Assembly: GCA_018883075.1 (NCBI GenBank)
Contig: VEQU01000016.1
Location: 1-33,260 of the forward strand
DNA length: 33,260 bases
Direction: 5' to 3'
Source: Mycobacterium sp.
GTDB lineage: Bacteria > Actinomycetota > Actinomycetes > Mycobacteriales > Mycobacteriaceae
Under the pieces are notes generated by a model. The model was not told the origin of the DNA. It made no database searches and saw only the letters and a program-made list of their open reading frames with translations. Below are positions 25,432 to 33,260 of the stretch, one piece after another. Numbering within the stretch: position 1 is the stretch's first letter; every line of letters starts with the position of its first letter. Made by a program: the position numbers and the translations under genes.

Positions 25432-26136
25432 CTAGTTCAATTCCCAGACTGCCGTCACCGAGAAGCTCACCGTCTGCCGGCCGGGCTGTAGCGGGACGTC
25501 GGCCGCCATCGCCTCACCGCGCCCGGCGGGCATCGGCGGCGGCGCAGCGCCCTGGGCCTCGGAGATCGAGATGATCCGGCCCAGGGACAGCCCGGACAGT
25601 TCGGCGTACTGCTGGGCCCGACTCTTGGCGTCCTCGAAGGCCCGTGCCCGGGCGTCGGTGATGAGCGTCGAGTCGTCCTCGATCGAGTAGCTCACCGAGT
25701 TGATCCGGGTGGCGTTGCCCCCGGCCGCGATGATCGTCGCCAGCGTCGACGAGGCGGCATCCAGCTCCCGGATCGTGACCTGGACCGAGTTCTGCGCCCG
25801 GTATCCGGTGATGACGGAGTTGCCGGCGTACTGCGGTTGAACGCTCACCGTGGTGGTGCTGATGTCCTCGGTGTCGAAACCGCGGGCCGCGAGTGCATCC
25901 ATCACCGCCTTCTGCCGTTCGCTGTTCTGGTTCATGGCGGCGGTCACGTCCGGTGCCACCACCTCGATCCCGACGTCGGCCGTCAGTGTGTCCGGCACGC
26001 CCTGGACCTCGCCCTGGCCGACCACCGTCACCTGACGCGCGTTGCCTGCGACCGGTGAAGCGGCATCGCAGCCCGACACAGCTGCCACCACGAGTGCCGC
26101 TGCGGCACATGAGATCAACCGCCGACTGGTGAGCAT
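25432..26136 (-). CDS. lpqG: SIMPL-domain lipoprotein (LpqG-like)
   Basis: A protein of 234 aa with a signal peptide starting MLTSRR, a hydrophobic core, and lipobox VSGC with the acylated Cys at residue 23. The remainder is one SIMPL/DUF541 domain (VVGQGEVQGVPDTLTADVGIEV at its start is the family pattern; mutated here only in detail), a fold seen in oligomeric periplasmic proteins such as BP26. It corresponds to LpqG (Rv3623). The function is not known. ATG 26136 is chosen for the signal peptide and because a TACCGT box ends five bases upstream. The longer start at 26169 would extend back past the end of ephA. It lies 23 bases downstream of the ephA stop codon on the same strand. Confidence 0.88.
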   Translation of the reverse strand: MLTSRRLISCAAAALVVAAVSGCDAASPVAGNARQVTVVGQGEVQGVPDTLTADVGIEVVAPDVTAAMNQNSERQKAVMDALAARGFDTEDISTTTVSVQPQYAGNSVITGYRAQNSVQVTIRELDAASSTLATIIAAGGNATRINSVSYSIEDDSTLITDARARAFEDAKSRAQQYAELSGLSLGRIISISEAQGAAPPPMPAGRGEAMAADVPLQPGRQTVSFSVTAVWELN

Positions 26137-26141
26137 GACCC

Positions 26142-26147
26142 ACGGTA
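26142..26147 (-). promoter_or_regulatory. -10 box, probable leaderless promoter of lpqG
   Basis: TACCGT on the minus strand, five bases before ATG 26136, in the short gap after ephA. The spacing is a base or two shorter than the other leaderless promoters in the window. Confidence 0.45.
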
Positions 26148-26159
26148 GCGCGGCGGGGC

Positions 26160-27125
26160 TCACGACCAACGGACTTCGGCGAGGAAGGCCAGCAGTTCGG
26201 CGTTGACCTGATCAGGACGTTCTTGCTGAATCCAGTGCCCCGCACCATCGAGCATGACCTCGCGATACGGACCGCGGACCACCTCGTGGGCCCGGTTGGT
26301 CTTGGTGAACTTCAGCACCGGGTCGTCGGTACCGCCGACGAAAAGTGCTGGGACGGAGATGGTTTCGGTAGCGGCATTCGCCATGATCAGCCAGTTCGAT
26401 TCAAAGTTCCGGTACCAGTTGAGCGCCCCGGTGAACCCGGTGCGGCTGAATTCACTCACATAGTGATCGAGTTCCGCCTCACTCAGCCACGCCGGAAGGC
26501 TCTCCGGTTCGGCGAGCCGCTCGATGAACCCCTCCGGCCCCGGTGCCAGCATGCGCAACGCTTCCGCGTCGTCCCGCGGAGCGCGCATGCCGCCCAGCAT
26601 CCGTAACAGGGCGCGGTGCGCGTCGGCATCCATCTCGGCGTCCGCCACACCCGGTTCCTGGAAGTAGAGGATGTAGAAGAAGTTGTCGCCGAAGATCCGC
26701 CGGAACGCCTCCGTCGGTGGCGTCAGCGGCCGGGGCACGGGTGGCACGGCGAGGCCGGCGACGGCGGCGACACGGTCGGGATGAAGCAGCGGCGTGCTCC
26801 AGGCCACCACGGCACCCCAGTCGTGGCCCACGACCGCCGCCCGCTCGGCCCCCGCCTGGTCAATCAGGCCGACCACGTCGGCGCACAGAGCGTCGATGGC
26901 ATAGTCCGCGATCCGATCGGGCCGTGACGAGCCTCCGTAGCCGCGCTGGTCGGGGGCTATGACGCGATATCCCGCCCCTGCCAGCGCCGGAATCTGATGG
27001 CGCCAGGAGTAGGCCAGCTCGGGAAAGCCGTGGGTCAGCACCACCAACGGTCCGCCGGCCGGTCCGGCTTCCAGCAGCCGCAACCGCACCCCGTTGACCT
27101 CGACGGTCCGTTCCCTCGGCGTCAC
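26160..27125 (-). CDS. ephA: Epoxide hydrolase, alpha/beta-hydrolase fold (EphA-like)
   Basis: A protein of 321 aa, the same length as EphA (Rv3617, 322 aa) and colinear with it. The oxyanion motif HGFPE is at 32-36, and the nucleophile Asp102 lies in VGHDWGAVVAW, which distinguishes epoxide hydrolases from esterases. The catalytic His is in GAGHWIQQERP at the C-terminus, with the charge-relay Asp in GGTDDPVL. It opens epoxides to diols; the natural substrate is unknown. GTG 27125 is chosen by length and N-terminal match (TVEVNGVRLRLLEAG). Further in-frame starts at 27140, 27149 and 27296 add poorly conserved sequence. It is divergent from ftsH across 176 bp, with no espACD genes between them. 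Confidence 0.93.
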   Translation of the reverse strand: MTPRERTVEVNGVRLRLLEAGPAGGPLVVLTHGFPELAYSWRHQIPALAGAGYRVIAPDQRGYGGSSRPDRIADYAIDALCADVVGLIDQAGAERAAVVGHDWGAVVAWSTPLLHPDRVAAVAGLAVPPVPRPLTPPTEAFRRIFGDNFFYILYFQEPGVADAEMDADAHRALLRMLGGMRAPRDDAEALRMLAPGPEGFIERLAEPESLPAWLSEAELDHYVSEFSRTGFTGALNWYRNFESNWLIMANAATETISVPALFVGGTDDPVLKFTKTNRAHEVVRGPYREVMLDGAGHWIQQERPDQVNAELLAFLAEVRWS

Positions 27126-27301
27126 GGCCCTGTTGACCACGGGATTCACCCAAGCACAGCCCGCCTGGGTCACCGAACACCGCCGTGACGTGGAAACAAA
27201 GCCTGACGGAAACCAACGGGGGGCTGTCGGGCGTTGGTCTAGCGGTAGCCTGAATACTTCAGTCAGAGGAAGGACAGGGGCCCTTCGCGGCCGCATGCTC
27301 G
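27126..27301. promoter_or_regulatory. Divergent ephA/ftsH control region
   Basis: A TGACG-(TG)-GAAAC element occurs twice (around 27185-27197 and 27204-27213). The second GGAAAC (27208-27213) is followed 19 bases later by GTT (27233-27235), which resembles an ECF-sigma (SigE/SigH-type) promoter. A housekeeping-type TAGCCT lies nearby. No Shine-Dalgarno is seen close to ATG 27302. Tentative. Confidence 0.35.
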
Positions 27302-29671
<2,370 letters not shown>

Positions 29672-29688
29672 CGAAAGAGAGCCCGGCG

Positions 29689-30291
29689 ATGCCCAAGCGC
29701 GATTCGGTGACCCTCGACGTCGCGGTCTTCGACCAGCAGAGAGCCGAAGCCGCTGTCCGCGAACTGCTCATCGCCGTCGGTGAGGATCCGGACCGCGAGG
29801 GGTTGAAGGCCACCCCCGCCCGGGTGGCCCGGGCGTTCCAGGAGATGTTCGCCGGTCTCTACACCGATCCGGACGCGGTGCTCGACACCACCTTCGACGA
29901 GGGCCACGACGAACTGGTTCTGGTCAAGCAGATACCCATGTACTCGACCTGTGAGCACCATCTTGTTGCGTTCCACGGCATGGCGCACGTCGGGTACATA
30001 CCGGGAGCCGACGGCCGGGTCACCGGTCTGTCGAAGCTCGCGCGGGTGGTCGACCTTTACGCCAAACGGCCGCAGGTTCAGGAGCGCCTGACCGCGCAGA
30101 TCGCGGACGCGGTGACGCGCAAACTCAAGCCCCGCGGCGTGATCGTGGTCATCGAGGCCGAGCATCTGTGCATGGCGATGCGCGGTGTGCGCAAAGCCGG
30201 AGCCATCACCACCACGTCGGCCGTGCGCGGGTTGTTCAAGACCAACAGCGCGTCCCGGGCCGAGGCACTGGATCTCATCCTTCGCAAGTGA
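29689..30291 (+). CDS. folE: GTP cyclohydrolase I
   Basis: A protein of 200 aa (Rv3609c is 202 aa). It converts GTP to 7,8-dihydroneopterin triphosphate, the first step of folate synthesis. The zinc ligands are in [10 protein letters not shown] (Cys and His) and HLCMAMRG (second Cys). The signature segment [20 protein letters not shown] binds substrate, and [13 protein letters not shown] ITTTSAVRG closes the active site. ATG 29689 has a modest AAAGAGAG upstream. First of the folE-folP-folB-folK run, placed 17 bases after ftsH, and its stop overlaps the folP start as GTGA. Confidence 0.98.
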   Translation: MPKRDSVTLDVAVFDQQRAEAAVRELLIAVGEDPDREGLKATPARVARAFQEMFAGLYTDPDAVLDTTFDEGHDELVLVKQIPMYSTCEHHLVAFHGMAHVGYIPGADGRVTGLSKLARVVDLYAKRPQVQERLTAQIADAVTRKLKPRGVIVVIEAEHLCMAMRGVRKAGAITTTSAVRGLFKTNSASRAEALDLILRK

Positions 30292-31139
30292 CCACCAACC
30301 TGCGGTTGACGGTTCCCGTCGTCATGGGGGTGGTCAACGTCACCGACGACTCGTTCTCCGACGGGGGGCGCTTCCTTGATCCCGCCCTTGCGGTCGAGCA
30401 CGGTCTGGCCCTCGCCTCTCAAGGTGCAGGAATCATCGACGTCGGCGGCGAATCAACACGGCCCGGCGCGGTCCGCATCGAAACCGATCTCGAAGTCCGC
30501 CGCGTTGTTCCGGTGGTCAAGGAACTCGCCGCCCAAGGGCTTACGGTGAGCATCGACACGATGCACGCCGCGGTGGCACAGGCTGCCCTCGATAACGGCG
30601 CCGCCATCGTCAACGACGTCAGCGGCGGGAGGGCCGACGCGCGAATGGCACCACTGGTCGCCGAGGCGGGGGTTCCCTGGATTCTCATGCACTGGCGCTC
30701 GGTTGATTGCGCTCAACCGCACGCAATCGGCGACTACCACGATGTCGTGGCAGAGGTTCGCGGTGAGTTACTCGCCTCCGTCGACGCGGCCGTCGCCGCC
30801 GGTGTCGACGAAAAGAACCTCATCATCGACCCGGGACTCGGTTTCGCCAAGACCGCCTCGCACAACTGGGCGCTTCTGCACGCACTGCCCGCACTGGTCG
30901 ACACCGGCCTGCCTGTCCTGGTGGGTGCGTCGCGGAAGCGTTTCCTCGGTGCACTGCTGGCCGGGCCGGACGCGACGCCGAGGACGCCGGACGGACGGGA
31001 GACCGCCACCGCCGTCGTGTCGGCACTGGCCGTGCTGCACGGTGCGTGGGGCGTGCGGGTGCACGATGTGCAGGCCAGTGTCGACGCGCTGAAGGTCCTC
31101 GAGGCGTGGCGGGCGATCGCAGGTGGTGCAAGTGACTGA
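30288..31139 (+). CDS. folP1: Dihydropteroate synthase
   Basis: TIM-barrel enzyme of 283 aa (FolP1, Rv3608c, 280 aa) that condenses p-aminobenzoate with 6-hydroxymethyl-dihydropterin diphosphate; it is the sulfonamide and dapsone target. Visible: [16 protein letters not shown] (pterin pocket and mobile loop 1), GESTRPGA (loop 2), SIDTMH, NDVSGG, and the C-terminal SRKRF that binds the sulfa ring region. Loop residues look wild-type by eye, with no obvious resistance substitution. GTG 30288 overlaps the folE stop (GTGA), and the 3' end overlaps folB by eight bases, so translation is likely coupled through the operon. Confidence 0.97.
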   Translation: MTTNLRLTVPVVMGVVNVTDDSFSDGGRFLDPALAVEHGLALASQGAGIIDVGGESTRPGAVRIETDLEVRRVVPVVKELAAQGLTVSIDTMHAAVAQAALDNGAAIVNDVSGGRADARMAPLVAEAGVPWILMHWRSVDCAQPHAIGDYHDVVAEVRGELLASVDAAVAAGVDEKNLIIDPGLGFAKTASHNWALLHALPALVDTGLPVLVGASRKRFLGALLAGPDATPRTPDGRETATAVVSALAVLHGAWGVRVHDVQASVDALKVLEAWRAIAGGASD

Positions 31140-31533
31140 CCGGATCGAATTGCGTGGGCTGACTGTGCGCGGCAATCACGGTGTGTTCGACCACGAGCGA
31201 CGCGACGGCCAGGATTTCGTCATCGACATCACCGTCTGGATAGACCTGGACGCCGCTGCGGCGAGCGATGACCTTGCCGACACCTTCGATTACGGCACAC
31301 TGGCGCAACAGGCCGCCGATATCGTCGCGGGCCCCGCGCGCAACCTGATCGAGACGGTCTCCGCGCAGATCGCCGATGAGGTGATGACCGATCAGCGCGT
31401 GCATGCCGTCGAGGTCACCGTGCACAAGCCGAAGGCGCCGATCCCGTTGGACTTCGGCGATGTGGCGGTTGTCGCGAGGCGTTCACGCCGGGGCCCCCGT
31501 GGCTCCATCGTGCCGGCCCGAGGCGACACGTGA
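31132..31533 (+). CDS. folB: Dihydroneopterin aldolase
   Basis: A protein of 133 aa, exactly the length of mycobacterial FolB (Rv3607c). It cleaves 7,8-dihydroneopterin to 6-hydroxymethyl-dihydropterin and glycolaldehyde. The N-terminal [20 protein letters not shown] contains the catalytic-region Tyr/His surroundings typical of the family. The conserved Lys is in [13 protein letters not shown] 31132 lies within folP and has AGGTGG five bases upstream; two further in-frame GTG codons (31123, 31126) would add three or two residues. The stop overlaps folK as GTGA. Confidence 0.96.
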   Translation: MTDRIELRGLTVRGNHGVFDHERRDGQDFVIDITVWIDLDAAAASDDLADTFDYGTLAQQAADIVAGPARNLIETVSAQIADEVMTDQRVHAVEVTVHKPKAPIPLDFGDVAVVARRSRRGPRGSIVPARGDT

Positions 31534-32069
31534 GCCGGGTGGTTCTGTCTATCGGCTCCAATATGGGCGACCGCCTCGCCCGGCTGCAGTCGGTCATCGA
31601 CGGCCTCGAGCCGTCGGTGGTGTCCATCTCACCGGTGTTCGAGACGGATGCGTGGGGAGGGGTGGAGCAGGACGCTTTCCTCAACGCCGTCGTCATCGCC
31701 GATGATCCGGAACTGGATGCCCGCGGATGGTTGTCACGCGGGCAGGAGTTGGAACGTGACAACCAGCGTGTGCGCGACAAGAAGTGGGGCCCGCGCACCC
31801 TCGATGTCGATGTGGTGAGCTGCCGGGAGAGCGGCGCGGACGGCGGCCACGTCGAAGTGGTCTCCGACGATCCGGTGCTTACTCTGCCGCACCCCCTGGC
31901 GCATCAGCGCGCCTTCGTGCTGATCCCTTGGCTGGCCGCGGATCCCGACGCGCAGTTGCTGCTCGACGGTCGGCACCGGCCGGTGTCCGAATTGATCGAG
32001 GCGCTCGATCCAGCGGACCGCAGTGGTGTCCGTCGCACCGGGTTGCCCCTCCAGCGCGGGCCCCGGTGA
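31530..32069 (+). CDS. folK: 6-hydroxymethyl-7,8-dihydropterin pyrophosphokinase
   Basis: HPPK of 179 aa (Rv3606c, 188 aa). It transfers diphosphate from ATP to hydroxymethyl-dihydropterin, making the substrate for FolP. The N-terminal [10 protein letters not shown] (pterin and ATP region) and the family signature [10 protein letters not shown] with two Mg-binding Asp are present, as is [13 protein letters not shown]. An insert in the middle ([17 protein letters not shown]) is longer than in E. coli, as in other mycobacteria. The GTG 31530 start overlaps the folB stop (GTGA), and its own TGA shares a base with the next ATG (TGATG). Confidence 0.96.
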   Translation: MSRVVLSIGSNMGDRLARLQSVIDGLEPSVVSISPVFETDAWGGVEQDAFLNAVVIADDPELDARGWLSRGQELERDNQRVRDKKWGPRTLDVDVVSCRESGADGGHVEVVSDDPVLTLPHPLAHQRAFVLIPWLAADPDAQLLLDGRHRPVSELIEALDPADRSGVRRTGLPLQRGPR

Positions 32070-32542
32070 TGGGCCTGACCCGCAAACGCGATCTCGCGGC
32101 GGCGGTCCTCGCCACGGCGGCGGTGAGTTATCTGTTCATTCGGTTCCTCTACGGCGACTTCCCCCCGATCACCGTCTGGACCGGTTTATCCCTGTTCGCC
32201 GTCGCTCTCGCCGAGGCGGTGTGGGGGGTGTCCGTGCGGCGACGTATCCGTGACGGCCAGGTCGGCGTCGGCGCGGGCCGGCTCAATCCGCTGGCCGTGG
32301 CCCGTAGTGTCGCGGTGGCCAAGGCCTCGGCGTGGGTGGGTGCGTTGGCTCTGGGATGGTGGTGCGGTGTGCTCGCATACGTGGTGCCGCGGCGGATGGA
32401 GTTACGGGTGGCCGCCGCCGACACCCCGGGGGTGACTGTCGCGGCCCTCAGTGCGTTGCTGCTGATCTCATCGGCGCTGTGGCTCCAGCACTGCTGCACG
32501 TCTCCGGGCGACCCCGACGTCGACGCGCGGTCAGCCGCGTAA
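32069..32542 (+). CDS. DUF3180 membrane protein (Rv3605c-like)
   Basis: A protein of 157 aa with four hydrophobic helices (about 8-26, 34-52, 85-107, 122-141), corresponding to Rv3605c (158 aa), a DUF3180 protein found after folK across actinobacteria. No catalytic motif is visible. The ATG shares its A with the folK stop (TGATG), so it is co-translated with the folate operon, but a folate role has not been shown and is only suggested by its fixed position. The first residues [13 protein letters not shown] place the N-terminus on the cytoplasmic side (positive-inside rule). It is the last gene of the run; the next gene has its own promoter. Confidence 0.9.
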   Translation: MGLTRKRDLAAAVLATAAVSYLFIRFLYGDFPPITVWTGLSLFAVALAEAVWGVSVRRRIRDGQVGVGAGRLNPLAVARSVAVAKASAWVGALALGWWCGVLAYVVPRRMELRVAAADTPGVTVAALSALLLISSALWLQHCCTSPGDPDVDARSAA

Positions 32543-32611
32543 CCTCCGCACGGGCCCATCACGGCCCAATCGCCCCAGCTTGTCGCGCACGGCGGCGGGG
32601 TATTCACGCGG

Positions 32612-32617
32612 TACAGT
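32612..32617 (+). promoter_or_regulatory. -10 box, leaderless promoter of the Rv3604c-like gene
   Basis: TACAGT, seven bases, then ATG 32625, with no Shine-Dalgarno. This separates the following gene from the folate operon. Confidence 0.65.
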
Positions 32618-32624
32618 CAGCCCC

Positions 32625-33260
32625 ATGACCGTCCCGCCCCGCGGCGTCCGGAGCAGGCGCAGCGGCCGCAGGCCGGGTTGGCTGCTGCTGTCGGCGTTGC
32701 TGGTTCTGGCCATCCTGGCCAGTTCGACACTGGTGTTCACCAACCGTGTCGAGTTGCTCCGGCTTGCGGTGATCCTGTCGCTGTGGGCGGCGGTGCTCGC
32801 GGCGTTCGTCTCGGTGACCTACCGCAGGCAGAGCCAGCTCGACGAGGCCAGGGCCCGGGACATGAAGTTCGTCTACGACCTGCAGCTGGATCGGGAGATC
32901 TCGGCCCGGCGGGAGTACGAGCTGTCGGTCGAGGCGCACCTGCGCCGGCAACTGGGACATGAGCTGCGTGCGCAGGCGGCCGACGAGATGGCCGCACTGC
33001 GGTCGGAACTGATGTCACTGCGATCGCACCTCGAGGCCCTGCTGGGCGCCGATCTCGGAGACCGGCCTGCCCTGGAGTCGGACCGGGTGGCCGAGCCGCT
33101 GTCCATGCCGATGCCGCCGCCACCGGGCCGGGTGGAGAGCAGCAGGGTCACCGAAGTCATCACCGATGAGGTCACCACACGCGTCGAGGTGGTCGAGGAG
33201 GTGGTCGAGCAGGTCGTCCACGAGGTGACAACGGAGAACCCGATCCTCGACGTGCCCGAG
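32625..33260 (+). CDS. Membrane/coiled-coil protein (Rv3604c-like, DUF6779), 5' part
   Basis: The first 212 codons of a gene that runs off the window. A short basic N-terminus (RSRRSGRRPG) is followed by two membrane helices (about 18-39 and 44-66), then a long charged helix (about 68-145, rich in Arg, Glu, Gln and Leu, likely coiled coil), a Met/Pro linker (MPMPPPPG), and a repetitive Val/Glu/Thr segment (EVITDEV, EVVEEVVEQVV) at the end of the window. In H37Rv Rv3604c at this place is an Ala/Pro-rich membrane protein of about 400 aa. Function unknown. It may be a scaffold at the cell envelope, but this is speculation. ATG 32625 fits the leaderless promoter. Confidence 0.85.
   Translation, partial: MTVPPRGVRSRRSGRRPGWLLLSALLVLAILASSTLVFTNRVELLRLAVILSLWAAVLAAFVSVTYRRQSQLDEARARDMKFVYDLQLDREISARREYELSVEAHLRRQLGHELRAQAADEMAALRSELMSLRSHLEALLGADLGDRPALESDRVAEPLSMPMPPPPGRVESSRVTEVITDEVTTRVEVVEEVVEQVVHEVTTENPILDVPE

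Noticed and set aside
26137..26169. ATG 26169 as lpqG start
   Set aside because: The extra residues would precede a complete signal peptide and lie upstream of the -10 box; ATG 26136 gives a standard lipoprotein signal.
27231..27262. tRNA-like start (TTGGTCTAGCGGTAGC) upstream of ftsH
   Set aside because: It resembles a tRNA D-arm, but no acceptor, anticodon or T-arm pairing follows; it lies in the promoter region.

Overview
The window is high-GC actinobacterial DNA. Its gene content and order match the mycobacterial block that in M. tuberculosis H37Rv runs from about Rv3658c back to Rv3604c, read here so that the H37Rv 'c' genes are on the + strand. The espACD operon and the ESX/PE/PPE insert that H37Rv carries around ephA are absent. 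This suggests an environmental Mycolicibacterium-type species, but that is an inference from order and protein resemblance, since no database search was possible.

Layout. 1-1846: 3' part of a Tad/Flp pilus operon (TadB end, TadC, Flp pilin, TadE, TadE-like), convergent with a GAF/PAS-type sensory protein (1843-2868). 3181-5505: SftH-type DEAH helicase, divergent from the cold-shock gene cspA (5778), which ends in a strong hairpin terminator. 6124-9668: a conserved hypothetical and topA, then convergent membrane adenylate cyclase (9675-11261) and divergent holB (11335). 12587-12662: tRNA-Thr(CGT), followed by a lipoprotein gene and a small unknown gene. 13681-18775: a lipid-linked sugar island (GT-C-like membrane protein, galE, DUF2304 protein, ppgS-like GT2, flippase-like protein). 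18905-20040: a yybP-ykoY manganese riboswitch and a TerC exporter. 20047-25434: an OHCU-decarboxylase-like protein, ppa, dacB, a zinc metalloprotease, tilS, hpt and a SIMPL lipoprotein. 26160-32542: ephA, then ftsH-folE-folP-folB-folK-DUF3180, a tightly overlapped folate operon behind ftsH. 32625-end: start of a membrane/coiled-coil protein (partial).

How it works together. Most genes are housekeeping: topology and replication (topA, holB, helicase), tRNA modification (tilS), purine salvage (hpt), pyrophosphate removal (ppa), peptidoglycan trimming (dacB), membrane proteolysis (ftsH) and tetrahydrofolate synthesis (folE/P/B/K). Same-strand neighbours often overlap as GTGA, ATGA or TGATG, implying translational coupling. 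Two convergent pairs overlap at their stop codons.

Best leads: (i) the Mn riboswitch before terC, whose conserved 3' strand is perfectly complementary to the terC Shine-Dalgarno; (ii) a lipoprotein gene whose -10 box starts at the base after the tRNA-Thr CCA; (iii) two tad genes without a usable ATG/GTG/TTG at the conserved N-terminus; (iv) the possibly complete polyprenyl-phosphate sugar pathway at 13.7-18.8 kb; (v) an OHCU-decarboxylase homologue with Tyr in place of the catalytic His; (vi) tandem 16-mers and a mini-ORF before topA. No IS element, prophage, CRISPR array or replication origin was seen.
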